Assembly: GCA_963691655.1 (NCBI GenBank)
Contig: CAVNUY010000014.1
Location: forward strand, 62,001-126,000
Direction of reading: 5' to 3'
DNA from: Toxonevra muliebris
Taxonomy: Eukaryota > Arthropoda > Insecta > Diptera > Pallopteridae
Length of the DNA stretch: 64,000 bases
The notes below the pieces were generated by a model. The model searched no databases. It saw only the letters and a list, made by a program, of their open reading frames with translations, and had not been told where the DNA came from. Both the position numbers and the translations under genes were made by a program. Of this stretch, positions 12,161 to 23,499 are shown piece after piece (position 1 is the first letter of the stretch; each line of letters starts with the position of its first letter).

Positions 12161-12265
12161 TGTTTATCTAATTCTCTCAATCTGCTCTTAAATATTTTAA
12201 ATTTTTCGTTTACAGCTATAATTTTATTTTAATCATTTTACCTTCTGCTACAAAGTTGTACCATA

Positions 12266-12850
12266 ATGGACGATTTTTGTGGAAAATGCAACAGGCAGTT
12301 TGCAAGAAATGATTCTTCTTTAATTGTTCCTTACGGAGAACTCTGCAATAAAGTATTTCACCGCGGATGCTGTGAGGGTCCTATATTGGAATATGACGTT
12401 AAATTATTTAAGATCAATCGGCATATCAAATACTTTTGTTTTGAATGTGTTGATTTGGCTGCTAAAATTGCTAAAACCCATGACTCAACTATGGTCAAGT
12501 CTTACATGTTGACTGAATTGACCAAACATTTGAACCTTCATGCTAAAAATAAAGCTGGTTTCTCTCGTATTTCTGCTGAGCTGATAGCGCTAAAAAATGC
12601 ACTCAAGCATTTTCCTAAAAATGGTTCTGATTTGGACAGAAACCGTTCATCATATGCTTTTGATGGTGGTGGTGAGTCGTTCGCACCTGTTTGTTCGCAG
12701 TCTCTTTCTATGGCCGCTGATTCTAATGATTACAATTCTCAACCTAATTTTCAAACTTCATCTAACGGCATCCGCTCTCATGTTGCTGCTCAAGTTCCTG
12801 ATACTATGAACCATTCGCTTGATATTAATAACAGCAATCACTATCCTGCC
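12266..12850 (+). pseudogene. LINE ORF1, N-terminal part with a PHD-like zinc finger
   Basis: The frame starts MDDFCGKCNRQF and has a cysteine/histidine spacing like a PHD finger: CGKC near residue 5, a second pair near residues 27-36 (LCNKVFHRGCC) and CFEC near residue 58. PHD-type fingers are known in ORF1 of some CR1/jockey-group LINEs, where ORF1 binds RNA and helps form the particle. Downstream is a Ser/Asn-rich linker. Reading through 12851 enters an inserted hAT-type element, so the track-like frame to 12949 ends in foreign sequence. ORF1 resumes after 13811. The finger looks like a chromatin protein, but the position just upstream of a LINE ORF2 settles it. Confidence 0.75.
12843..12850. 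repeat. 8-bp target-site duplication, left
   Basis: ATCCTGCC, repeated exactly at 13804-13811 on the other side of the inserted element. Eight base pairs is the hAT signature. Confidence 0.9.
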
Positions 12851-13803
12851 CAGGGATGCCAACTCATTTTTTCTTTCTCCCCGATAGCTTTAGAGAAACT
12901 CCCCGATTTTCGATCGAATTCCCCGCATCGATATAATTTAATATTATAACAGCGCGACACGCACTTTCCATATAAACATTTTAGAGAAACGAAAAATTAC
13001 CTAAAATTGACCTCAATAAGAATTATTATTAACTTTTTTGGTTCAAAACTTAACCAATTTTTACGGGACTGATACATTAATAGATATGCACTTTCTGACT
13101 CCGGAATTCTTTTGGCACAGGGGAGATTTCACTTCAAGGGAACCCACTCTCAAAATCGATATGGCTCAAGCTTGCACAAAGTTTAATCCTATTGGGTAGT
13201 AGTTGTCACATCAAATTTGAACATGGGGTGTTTCGAGTTACTAGATAAAAAATGACAAAACCTTGTTGTGAGAAAAACGGATTCAAAGTTTTGACGTTCG
13301 GTTTTTAACATATAAAATATATTTCATCTTCTTTATGATGGCTGATCGTAATTTTTAAGCTTACAGATTAGTCAGCAAGGATTAAGAGTTATTAATCAGG
13401 AGGTACTGGACTAAGACATAGCTTTCTGAACGGTCGAGGGGAAGTCGAAGCGCCACGCGACTGTTTTGGGCTGACTGACACTTGGCTTTAAAATCGTCTA
13501 TATTTACGAAAGCACTCCTTTCGAAATATACTAAATACTTTCAAATAGCACTCTTTTTTAAAAATCAATTTCTCCAAACCAATAAATCAAAGAGCCCATT
13601 TAAGAAAAGACGAAGATTTTAAAACCGAAAATATGAAATAGGTATTGCGTAAGTTAAACGTTACATACAATTTGACAAAAAATATTCTGCAGACTTGTAT
13701 GAACGACTTCAAATTCCCCGCAAAAAACAACTCATTCCCCGATTCCCCGCACCCAGCAAAATTCCCCGCAAATCGGGGAATTCCCCGCAAGTTGGGATCG
13801 CTG
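12851..13803. mobile_element. Non-autonomous hAT-type element inside LINE ORF1 (953 bp)
   Basis: Bounded by perfect 8-bp duplications. The termini are CAGGGATGCCAACT (left) and, reverse-complemented, CAGCGATCCCAACT (right), a CAG-type hAT inverted repeat. Both subterminal regions hold repeats of ATTCCCCG: about 12880-12930 on the left, and at least five copies at 13710-13795 on the right, in both orientations. Subterminal repeats of this kind are typical transposase-binding sites in hAT elements. No transposase is present; the 84-residue minus-strand ORF at 13587-13841 runs out of the element and is only a by-product of the repeats. Confidence 0.9.
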
Positions 13804-14551
13804 ATCCTGCCGCTATTACATTTAACGGACAGATCTCTCAATCATCATCTAGCTAAATTTACTCTCTTGCTGCCGCTCAATCTCCTCGTAATAATAAATA
13901 CCGTTCACTTGAAAATAAAAATGATAATCGCTCTCATGTTGCTATAACATCTAACGGACTCTCATAATTCTAACTTTCTACTCAAATTACTCAAGTAGCT
14001 GATAAGAATATGAACCGTTCGCCTGCTATTATCATCGATCGCTCTCCAGCCGCTAATATATCTAATGGTCATCTCTCTTATAATACTAATACTTCTAAAA
14101 AAATAACAGAAAAAAACCTAACTCTGTGGATACTGCTTCTGCTGCTCTCTCTGCTCAAACTGATACATTAATAAGTTTTTCTCCAGTTATTGAGCATGCT
14201 CCATCTCATTCGTCGTTTGATAATGCTAATTCCTCTAGTTATTCTGACACTGAGCTTGATGTTATCGTAAAAAATAAGTGGGTTCACATCTCATCTTTTA
14301 AACCCACAGTAACTCAACAGAATATCATCGTTAATAAGTTCTCTGGAATTCCAGTTAATCTTGTTATCTGCAATAAGCTTGTTAAGAAGGATATTTCACT
14401 GGATAACCTAATAAGGCTAAACTTCAAACTTGGTGTCCCCGCTCGCTATTATGGAAAACTTTTTGACTCTGCTCTTTGGCCAGTCAATGTCAAAGTTAAA
14501 CCTTTTAAGTTTTTTCGAAATACGGCAATAGCAGCTGTCATTCAATCATGA
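13804..14551 (+). pseudogene. LINE ORF1, C-terminal part
   Basis: After the inserted element ORF1 continues as a Ser/Asn-rich linker with several stops and repeats of a short unit (TCTAACGG, GCTCTCATGTTGCT) that also occur before the insertion. From 14126 a clean 141-residue frame contains KWVHISSFKPTVTQQNI, VICNKLVKKD and LWPVNVKVKPFKFF. This pattern is typical of the conserved C-terminal domain of jockey-superfamily ORF1 proteins. The stop TGA at 14549-14551 overlaps the ORF2 start as ATGA. Confidence 0.75.
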
Positions 14552-16233
14552 ATGATATGCCCTGCACAAGAATTGGGAGTGTACTTTCAACTAATCGCTA
14601 TCTTAAAATCTACTATCAAAATATCTCCGGGTTACGAACAAAATTTAACTGTATTCGCACTGCTACATCTCATTATGATTACGATGTTCTTGTCTTTGTT
14701 GAATCTTAGCTGAATTCGGATTTTTATGATGAAGAATTTTTTGATCCCAATCTTTACCAAGTCTTTCGGAAAGACAGAGACGCTCTTAAAACTGGTTGCT
14801 CTAGAGGTGGTGGAATACTGATTACTGTAAAGCGTCGTCTACGTTCGTCATTTTTCCCGCTTTTAAATGCGGACTCTTTGTATGATCAACTATGTGTCTG
14901 TATACATAGCTCCTCTGGTCAACTGTTCATATGTGCTTCCACATCCCTCCTGGAAGTTCTGAAGAATTATACGCTGCTCATGTCGATAATATCTTAAGTC
15001 TTGCTGATGGCTTAAATAAGCAACTATGCATTCTCGGTGATTTTAATTTAAATAACATAATCTGGTCACTTATAGGTAGTAATAATGTTCTCACTCCTAT
15101 TAATGTTAACCGAAACAGTGAAATTTATCTGCTTGATGGTTTTTTCTTACTTCTTCTGATATGCATCATGTCCCTTTAGCTCTAATTGTGGAATTTTATG
15201 AATTTGCTGAGTTGCCTACTTACTCAGACCAAGCCATTTTTAATTACCGTCTTGGTGATTATGATAAAATTAACTTTGTTATTGAAACTCTTGATTGGGG
15301 TTGCCTTCTCAAAGAAACTTCGACCACAATTTGTTTTAATTTATTTGCATCTAAGTTATTTGTGCTTTGTTCTCATAATATACCATTTTTACCGCCTAAA
15401 GTTCATAAATTACCATGGTACACCAAAGATCCCAAAAAATTCAAAAATTTACGAAATAGCTCCTTCAAGAAATTCAAGGCCACAAATGATATCGTTCACA
15501 AAAACAAACATATTCAATATATGAAAGAATTCAATATGTTAAATAAATTTCTCTACAGTCAATATATCCTTAGTGTTAAGCAAAATATAAAATCCTCTCC
15601 AAAGTGCTTTTGGACCTTTATTCGTTCAAAAAAACTTCCTCGCATATACCAACTCAGCTTTTTTACAAAGACATCACCTCTAATTCACTTCAAGACTCAG
15701 CAAATCTTTTTGCAGAATACTTCAAGTCTAATTTTTCAGAGGTGGTCGACTTCGATAATTCCATTCTCGGTAATCTTGAATCTCTTTGCGACTTCGGTTC
15801 ATTATCTATATCAGAAAATGATGTTGCTCATTGTATTTTGAGCTTAAAACCCTCTCTGAAAAGAGATATTGATGGTTTCTCAGCTTTTTTATTCAAAAAA
15901 TGTTCCTCTGCAATTTGTAACCCACTGTGCCTAATCTTTAATAATTCCCTAAAAAATGATGATTTTATAGATAGATGGAAAATCGCTCATATCACCCCGA
16001 TTTTTAAGTCCGGTAATAAAAATTACATTCTTAACTACAGACCAAGTTCTAAATTATCTACAGTATCTAAATTGTTCGAAAAAGTTGTGAAGGAGAAGTT
16101 GTTCTTTGCTGTTAAAAGAATAATTTCTCCATATCAGCATGGTTTTGTACCTGGTCAATCTACGATAACTAATTTGGCCTTATTTTCTCAATCTTGCATA
16201 TCAGTTTTTGAAAATGGTTCTCAGGTTGGTTGA
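14548..16233 (+). pseudogene. LINE ORF2: endonuclease and N-terminal half of reverse transcriptase
   Basis: It starts at the ATG overlapping the ORF1 stop (ATGA at 14548). The endonuclease begins LKIYYQNISGLRTKFN and reaches LVFVES, where a TAG at 14707 interrupts the frame before LNSDFYDEEF. The next parts are FRKDRD, GGGILITV, then a frame change near 14935, then LCILGDFNLNNIIW and a degenerate SDMHHVPLAL end. The linker PWYTKDPKKFKNLRN follows near 15410. RT begins with IAHITPIFKSGN, NYRPSSKLST and YQHGFVPGQST near 16150. The frame ends at 16233, before motifs A, B and the catalytic YADD. At least two frame changes and one stop make it inactive. Confidence 0.85.
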
Positions 16234-16569
16234 CTTGGCTATACGTTCGGTCAAAAAAAAAAATTTTTTTTCGAAATTGCCTTGCAAAAATAATTTAGAT
16301 TCGAAGGTGTACGGTGCACTTTCTTTTTTTTATCTGTAAGGTGGTACAGTCTATTGTCCATGCTAGTACCAAAATCATTTTTGTAGAATTTACCTCACAA
16401 AACAAAACAATTATGTGCCATATAAATAGTAGCAAAAATTAAATTCATCTTTCATTAAAATCAAATGTAGTATTTTAAATCCGATAACCTAAAAGGATAA
16501 GTTTTGGCTCAATAATGAGATACGATATCATTTTGGTCAATTGGATGGAATACAACGACGTTTTTTAGT
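16234..16569. other. AT-rich DNA beyond the LINE truncation
   Basis: It begins with an A/T homopolymer patch right after the point where RT similarity stops. Nothing else is recognised. Confidence 0.4.
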
Positions 16570-17225
16570 ATCATTGAGACAGAATTGGAACAATTAACGA
16601 AAGTGTTCATTTATTAAAGCATATAACTAGAAAAAACTTGATGCTTAAGAATTTCTTTGCATTTATAAAGCTGCGAAGATGAAGAACATGGATAACGGGA
16701 ACAACTTTTCTCATTTGTTCACACTTATTTAAATATTGCTGGCAAATTCATATTTAGTACTGTTACTTATATTTTTCAAGAAATCGACTATTCTAATTTT
16801 CGTTTTGATCTACTTGTTTAATAACTTTTGATCGCTAGATGCTTATTATTTAGCCGATTATTCTGAAACTTACTTTTTAACAGTTTTTTCATGCCGAAAA
16901 ACCCCCTCGGTACCAATTTTCGCAGCAAGAAAAAGAGGAAAGTAGTGTACCGCCAAACCAAAACTTCAAAAACAAATTTTGTATGAAACGCTGTTGATAC
17001 GGAGCAAAACGATTATCACCTTTGAGTTCCTTGACCCCGAATTAGTTAGAAACGGTATGTGTCCCGTTTGCTTCAATTTATGACTAGCACAGTGTAATCA
17101 TATGATGCCACGATGCCGATTACTACTCTGTAAATGCGTAGACGATTATGCGAGTACATAAGCGCATCGTATGCGTATTTATACCTGTACTCATACGATG
17201 TCGTTCTTACTCGTGCAGTTCTCTA
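16570..17225 (-). mobile_element. hAT-like element relic, copy 2 (inverted)
   Basis: It ends at 17225 with, on the minus strand, TAGAGAACTGCACGAGTAAG, almost a hobo-type terminus and matching 7672. Inward, 17080-17205 is rich in ATGCGNAT-type subterminal motifs also present at 7700-7800. 16570-16760 matches 8660-8850 inverted. The left terminus was not found. Confidence 0.5.
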
Positions 17226-18058
17226 ATATATTCCTGCAATTCTATAAAAAAAAAGAAAAATATTGAAGTGATTTTTAGCGAATTTTATGTCCACATAAAC
17301 AGTTTATTAGAAAGCTAAATTTCGCCAAAAGCTTATAGCTTTAAATTGTTTCAAAATACAAAACCATTAAAAAAAAATTAAGAAAACTTTCATTCTAGTG
17401 TTTTAAATAAGGATGTATTTATGATAATAAAATAATAACCAAGACACTTAATTTTGACTTTTGTCGACTTATGTAACTACTTTAATTTACCAACAACTGC
17501 ATATCGCTACCTTAATTTGCTAAAGCCCTGACATCAAATTTTTCAAAACAGAGTTTTTGATGGATTACACTGTACGGCAGTCAGCTGGGGAATTGATGAA
17601 ACCAAGTTTTTCTGGTTATATATAGAAAAGTAATTTAGCAGTTTTCCCATGTTGGTTACGCTTAATTTTTTTTCATTTTGAAGTTGCTACTTTAGGATAT
17701 GGTCGTGTCGGAGTAGAATCATTTAAATGCAAATATTTTTAACACTAAAAGGCCTTTCTGGTGGGTATGATGAATCTGGATCTGCGATTTATTTTTACTA
17801 ATAACGGCCGCTGGGATGGGCTTTGGTGCAAAAAACATGAAAAATCCCATATTTTTACGGGTTTCTCGGCTAAGGATCAGATTTAATGTACGTGATATTC
17901 ATTTTTACTATTCTTTTCATTAAGCCAATTAGCTATCTAAAACATGTGATTGACGTACAACCGCAACCAGATGGATAATTAAAAAGTCCTGCTTTCTAGT
18001 TTTTTTTTTTTAAATTACTTATTAATTAATTTTTTATAAGTACATTTATTTTTATTTC
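17226..18058. other. AT-rich spacer with one dispersed repeat
   Basis: Apart from the repeat at 17670-17905 nothing is recognised. Confidence 0.4.
17670..17905. repeat. Dispersed repeat, inverted copy at 23500-23735
   Basis: CATTTTGAAGTTGCT, GTGTCGGAGTAG, AACGGCCGCTGGG and AAACATGAAAAAT occur in this order. The reverse complement of 23500-23735 shows the same series with substitutions. The pair flanks the minus-strand LINE at 18394-21475. Confidence 0.7.
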
Positions 18059-18265
18059 TTATTGTTCACAGAATTCATGTTGTATTCGTATTGTAACCTG
18101 ATGAAATCGTTCACCTATACCTATGAAAACACGATACAGAGCGAAAAAACCAAACTCTATGATTGCCGATATCTGCTGGTGGCTAAAGTTCGCTAAAGAG
18201 GACCTTTTTTTTACGAACGAATCCCAACGGACCCACTTACCCGCCCATCCGCACGAGGGGCACAT
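18059..18265 (-). CDS. Short ORF with a possible zinc-ribbon start, unrecognised
   Basis: A 68-residue frame begins MCPSCGWAGKWVRW and continues SSLANFSHQQISAII. A CPxCG start followed by a W-rich segment is faintly like the N-terminal ribbon of some Merlin/ISXO2-type transposases, but a second cysteine pair is absent. It lies in a GC-richer patch downstream of a LINE 3' end. It may equally be chance. No function is assigned. Confidence 0.2.
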   Translation of the reverse strand: MCPSCGWAGKWVRWDSFVKKRSSLANFSHQQISAIIEFGFFALYRVFIGIGERFHQVTIRIQHEFCEQ

Positions 18266-18393
18266 CCATGTCGTACGGGTTTGGTGACCGGTTCAGATGC
18301 ATTCCGGAATGCCCTGATAAAGCGCTGATTGGGGAGAATAAATCCCTATTTGGTCTTCTTTACAGCTACAGATTATTAGTAATCATCAGCTGT

Positions 18394-21240
18394 TTAACGA
18401 TTAAGAAAATTTAATACATTTAATTTTATATACTGGAGAGAGTCGAAAATGTTGAAAAGAAAAGGGTTATTTTGAGCATAGTTTGTTCTACAAGCATCAA
18501 GTTTAATAGGAATGGGATATCTAGAACAGCGATTTGGAACATTAATTTTGATTTCATTGAGTAAGAATTGAGAATGAATATAACCATTTAATAATTTAGT
18601 CACAAACTCTTCTGCTCCGAAGAGTTGGCAAGCTTATAAGTTTTAACCGTGGTTCATAAGGAGGGAGGTGCTGTGATGGACTCCAGTGTAACGAACGTAG
18701 AGCAAACAAGAGGAACTGTTTGCACAGATTCCAACTTATCAGCATAACAGTTGTACTGAGGGTTCCACACAGCAGAACCATACTCCAGAACTGGTCTTAC
18801 AAGTGCAGTGTAAAGTGATTTCGTGACATATGGATCATTAAATTCTTTAGACCATCTTTTAACAAAACCAAGGATGCCCTTAGCCTTATTAATAGTTGAG
18901 TTGATATGTAAATTAAAAGTTAATTTGGTGTCCATTGTGACACCTAGGTCAACGAACGAAAAAACCTGCTCCAATTCGTGATCTAATCCATACCTAGAAA
19001 AAATAGGTTGCCTTCTAGAAAAAACCATGAACTTAAATTTTTTTTAGGTTTAAAGACATTAACCTCAGTGGCATCAATTATTCAATGCCAAAAGATCAGA
19101 TCGCAGTAAATTTTGACCTTCTATTTCGTTGTAAGACTTAAATAATTTCACATCATCAGCGAACATTAATATTTTAGAGTGCTTGATATCAGATGGAAGA
19201 TCGTTAATAAACAACAACAACAAAATAGGACCCAGATGGCTTCCTTGTGGAACACCAGATAGTATTTTGATACTTTTAGATGCGGCATTTTTAAAAATTA
19301 CTATTTGCTCCCTATCTCTCAAGTACGAGTCTATCCATTGTAATAATAAAGGAGGAAAGCCATAAAAGTCAAGTTTTTTAATTAGTAAATCACGGTTCAC
19401 TTTGTCAAAAGCTTGACTAAAGTCTGTATAAATTGCGTCAGTCTGTTGGCAATTAGAAAATCCACTTATGACATTGGTCAATAACTCAAGAAGATTAGTA
19501 ACGGGGTTGATCTCCCCTTTACAAACCCATGCTGAGATGATGAAATTAACGATTTAACTGAATGGGTTACTTGCGATGTTATAATTGATTCGAACAGTTT
19601 GGGTATTGCACTTAGTTTAGCAATACCACGGTAATTTTCAACGTTAGATTTCGCACCATTTTTATGTAAAGGAATTATAAAAGAACGCTTCCAACTTTTG
19701 GGAAAATATCCCTTACGTAACGAAGAATAAAAAATTTTAAACAGAGGCAAATACAGAAACTCAGCACAAGTTTTTAGTGTACTATTCGGAATTTCATCTG
19801 GACCGTATGTAAAAGAGATTTTTAAAGTCTTCAAATGTTCTAAAACATCTTCAGGGTGAATAACCGGACTCATAATATTGTTATACGTGACAGGATCAAA
19901 ATTATATAAGTTATTATTATTTAAAGTTTCAGATGAATAAGTTGATTTAAAAAAGTTCGCAAACATATTTGCAACATGAGTTTCATCATCAGATACTTGG
20001 TCCTTATATTTCATTGCGGACGGGAAACCAACATTTTTACGTTTAGTGTTAACAAAGTCATAAAAAGCTTTAGCATCGACATGGATATCCGACTTGACCT
20101 TTTCAATATAATCTCGGTAACATTTTTTACAAAGTACCTGATATTTGTGTCGTAATAAGGAATAGTGATAATAATCAATTTGATTTCCAGATCTTTTAAT
20201 TTTTCAGTTTTTTTAATTCGTTAAACCACACCGGATGGTTTATATTAACAGGAGTTGATTTTAGTCTAGGAACGCATAAATTAAAACTATCGTATAAAAT
20301 ATTATTAAAAGTCAAGACACTATTGTCAATGTCATCAAAAGTAGAAGGCCATTTCGCGTCCGACAATAATTTAAACAATTTTGAATAATTTGCTTTTTTA
20401 AAGTTAAATTTTCCCCGGAAAGGTGAATTATTATAGCTTCTATTGTGGTTATTGACACTATTTAATTCATAAAGTAAAATAAGTGTAGGGTGATAAGGGT
20501 CTTCAGGGTTCGCAAACGGTTCAGTAATCGACAGTGTAAACTTAGAAGTATCATCAACATAAATCAAATCCAAGATTTTGCCATTTTTATTTACCAAATT
20601 ATTTAATTGAAACAAACATAACTGAAAATTAGTCCAAAAATTCATCAAAGTATTCGCGGTTTGAACATGGAATTAGATTTTGTGTATCGTTACATAAATT
20701 CCAATAAACGTGTGGTAGGTCGAAGTCACCACAGATTAAAATAGTATCATTTTCACGAACTTTCTAATAAATGGATTTTTTAAATGCAACATGGCATAAG
20801 TAAATATATAGGTCAGAGTTTGGTGGTATGTAAGAGCAGGTGATAAAAAGATAACGATTTCCGAGCTGAATGCGAACACAGATAAATTCGAAGTGATTAA
20901 CGTCTGATAGGATAATTTGTTCAGATGAATATAGAATATTCACAGCAATTAAGACCCCTCCACCAATTTTAGAAAGACGATCTTTCCTATAAAATTGGAA
21001 GATGTCACAGAGTATTTCGGTATTAAAAACGCTTGGTTTAAGCCAGGTTTCAGTGAACACTAATATTTGGTGCGTACACCCAAAACCTTTTAAATAAATA
21101 GAGTTAAGCTTCGAATTTAAACCACGAACATTTTGGTAAAGAATCACTAGTTCTTCTGTCAGTTTTTTGAAGCAGAAGGACGAGTAATCCACCACATTTT
21201 CAGAAATAAGTTTCGGTTTTTTGTATAAACTCCCGAACAA
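18394..21240 (-). pseudogene. LINE ORF2: endonuclease, reverse transcriptase, C-terminal region
   Basis: The endonuclease part (21240-20764) reads ELVILYQNVRGLNSKLN, LVFTETWLK, YRKDRLSKIGGGVLI and TCSYIPP. The segment 20648-20196 covers its end and the linker. RT follows: SWKRSFIIPLHKNG and VENYRGIAKLS and QHGFVKGRST (20014-19478). A frame change near 19490 leads to IYTDFSQAFDKVNRDLL, GVPQGSHLGP and the catalytic MFADDVKLF. Thumb and distal parts include LGVTMDTKLTFNLHI, LVRPVLEYGSAVWNPQ and RSLHWSPSQHLPPYEPRL. The last frame ends at 18394. At least four frame changes are needed, so it is inactive. The active-site box is FADD, the usual form in jockey-like elements. Confidence 0.85.
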
Positions 21241-21475
21241 TCACAGCTTCCAGCCAAGAATCTCCTTTGACAATTTGTTCAAAATATCTATCCGGCACAT
21301 TAATTTTAAACGAGGAAATATTTCGATCATAAGAAAAATTAAATTTATATACGGAGAAGTCGGATAATTCAATTTTCGAATCTATATAATATTTAATGTC
21401 CTCCACAGTAGTATCATTTCCTTTGAGAAAAAATTTTGATGAAACAATTTGATACATTTCTATTTTTTGGGTCAA
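21200..21475 (-). pseudogene. LINE ORF1, C-terminal fragment
   Basis: A 91-residue frame with SVYKFNFSYDRNISSFKINV and WLEAVIVREF. This resembles the end of ORF1 in jockey-group LINEs, where the nucleic-acid-binding region sits. It overlaps the start of ORF2 by about 40 bp. The region further right (to ~21650) has a small inverted repeat, TTGTGAG against CTCACAA at 21600-21625, but no clear ORF1 continuation. Confidence 0.6.
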
Positions 21476-21779
21476 TTATGGTCGAAACAAAAACCCGAAA
21501 AAAAATTAAGATAACTGCTGATTTAGATAGTACTTTAAACGAATTTTTAAAATATATATTCATATCGCTTTTAGCATCGATATCACTATTATCGTCCTGG
21601 TTGTGAGTTTACGATCTCACAACTTCATAACCAAGCACTTCATTTTTATGAAAAATTAAATACGTTCTTTAAGTCTGTTATACATCACTTAAAATGTAAA
21701 TATATCCTAATTTGACCAAAAAACCAATACGTTTTAAATTTCAAAAAGATCCGTACACTCTTTCGAGTACCGGGCAACA

Positions 21780-22450
21780 ACCGGTGAAAAAAAACAATGT
21801 TCAAACCACGAATCGGGCCAAAATTCCAACAAAACTAGACCAAAATTAGATCAAATTCAGGTCAAAACTCAAACTAAAAACCCAACTACTCAGACCAATA
21901 GTCAGACATAACTTTAAGCAAAAAGAACACCAAATACCGAACGAAAGTAACCCAAAACTCAGACCAAAAACTAGTAGGTATATCTGATAAATATTTACAT
22001 CAAAAAATTTTAACTTAAATTAAATAAAAACTAGACAGAAATTCCCGACGAATTCAGCCAAATTTTAAAACAAAATTCAGACCGATTTCGGGCCGAAATT
22101 CAGACCAAAATAGTATCCAAATCAAGCCAATTCAGACGAAAATATTAACCACAACTCAAACTAAGAGTTAGATTAAAACTGAGACTAAAAAGACGCCAAA
22201 TACAAATTAAAAGCAAACCAAAATTTAGACCAGAATTGAGATCAAACACTGGTCTGCAAACGCTGGAAAGCAAATCAAAATTTAGACCAAACATGGATTA
22301 AAACTCAAACCAAATTCAGATTAAAATTCAAACTAAAATAAAACAAAATTCTGACCAGAATTTAGATGAAAAATGGGTAAAAACGGAAAAGTTAAACCAA
22401 TATCAGACTAAAATTCAGTACAAAATTCAATCCAAAAACTAGACCATTAT
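21780..22450. repeat. Degenerate short tandem repeat of AGACCAAAATTC type
   Basis: Variants of a roughly 12-bp unit, AAATTCAGACCA, recur dozens of times on the plus strand with irregular spacing. CAGACCAAAA, TTTAGACCA and CTCAAACTAAA are typical. Any ORF is an effect of the repeat. It is a decayed minisatellite. Confidence 0.7.
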
Positions 22451-22827
22451 CAAGCTTTCTAAAAGTAAGACATTTATAAGCTGGCGTTCAAATTGTAGAT
22501 TTAATGTTGTCTGAATGTATTAAATAACCAGTTACACTGTAACGTGCATTCTATTGGCACGCCCAGCATGGCGGCTAATTGATTCAAATATCCGACCTTT
22601 ATTAAATTATTATAATTAAAATAAAATATAATATAAAATAATATTTTATATCCTAAAGTTTTTCGTTTGTTGAAAGTATATACTTTTCACTGCTGATGGC
22701 TTTTTTTCGGAAAAATCTAATTATTTTTGATTTCTCAAAAATGACTGTTTACTATAAGATTTTCGGGTTTTGGGGGGAGGAGGAGGCGGGGGCCTTCAGC
22801 CCCTATAGGCCTCCCCTTAATACGCTA

Positions 22828-23065
22828 CTGGTATGAGGTTATAAATCTGTATGGGGCTAGGAGAAATTATTTGATACTTTTTAGTCCATTTTAAAAACGT
22901 TGTATATTAAAAAAATTTTTTTATGTAAATTATTATTTTCTGCTTTTTAGTCTGGTATGTGTGTAATTTTTTCCTGCCAATCCAACAACTACATACACCT
23001 AAGCCCTTGCAAAATTTCCGTGTTGCACTGTGTAATCGATAACAACATAAGAAAATTAGCACAAT
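22828..23065. repeat. Dispersed repeat shared with 49150-49290
   Basis: TGTATGGGGCTAGGAGAAAT and then GTAATCGATAACAACATAAG with AAAATTAGCACA occur in the same order at 49198-49290, closer together. A GC-rich patch (22765-22815) precedes it here only. The family is unknown. Confidence 0.7.
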
Positions 23066-23499
23066 TCAAATGGTAGTTTGTGTAATGGTGTGTGTTGATT
23101 CAAAACTTTTTTTTTCATAGTAAAATAAGTTTATATTTATATACATACAAACAACACATACCAAAGGTGAAGTAAAGCAAAAATGTCAGGAAAGCTATGT
23201 GAAAATGTATACGGTCTATCCAGACCGTGGTGGTACCAATATGACTACAATTTTGAAATCACCAAAATCTCGCCCCCTCATAAATCTATATAAAAATAGT
23301 CATTTACGGATATCATGGATTTTGGAGATCATAATGATATTACAAATAATAAAAAAATGTTAACAAACTTGAAAAAAGTCTGGCCAGACCGTTGTGACAA
23401 TATAAGGGTTAAAATCGATTGAAAAATTCCTACCGAACATACTGACAGGCACCATTGAAAGCGAGTTGATATAAACGTGGTAAACAATTTATGTTAATA

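Larger units (their letters stand above)
12266..16233 (+). mobile_element. Plus-strand jockey-superfamily LINE, 3'-truncated
   Basis: A single non-LTR element with ORF1 (12266-14551, interrupted) and ORF2 (14548-16233). ORF2 stops inside the reverse transcriptase fingers/palm region, so the catalytic YADD, the 3' UTR and the tail are all missing. No target duplication is evident. ORF layout and motifs fit the jockey superfamily, perhaps closest to jockey or CR1-like groups; I cannot place the clade by eye. Confidence 0.8.
18394..21475 (-). mobile_element. Minus-strand jockey-superfamily LINE, decayed
   Basis: This holds the C-terminal part of ORF1 (21200-21475) and most of ORF2 (18394-21240) in several frames. 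The 3' UTR would run left towards ~18240, but no poly-A or target duplication could be fixed. Inverted dispersed repeats lie on both sides (17670-17905 and 23500-23735). Confidence 0.8.

Noticed and set aside
12266..12949. Host chromatin gene with a PHD finger
   Set aside because: The frame runs into an inserted hAT-type element at 12851 and is followed by a typical LINE ORF1 C-terminus and ORF2, so it is LINE ORF1.
23205..23412. TTAA-flanked MITE with GGTCTNNCCAGACCG ends
   Set aside because: The two palindromic motifs are in direct, not inverted, order and TTAA is present only on the right.
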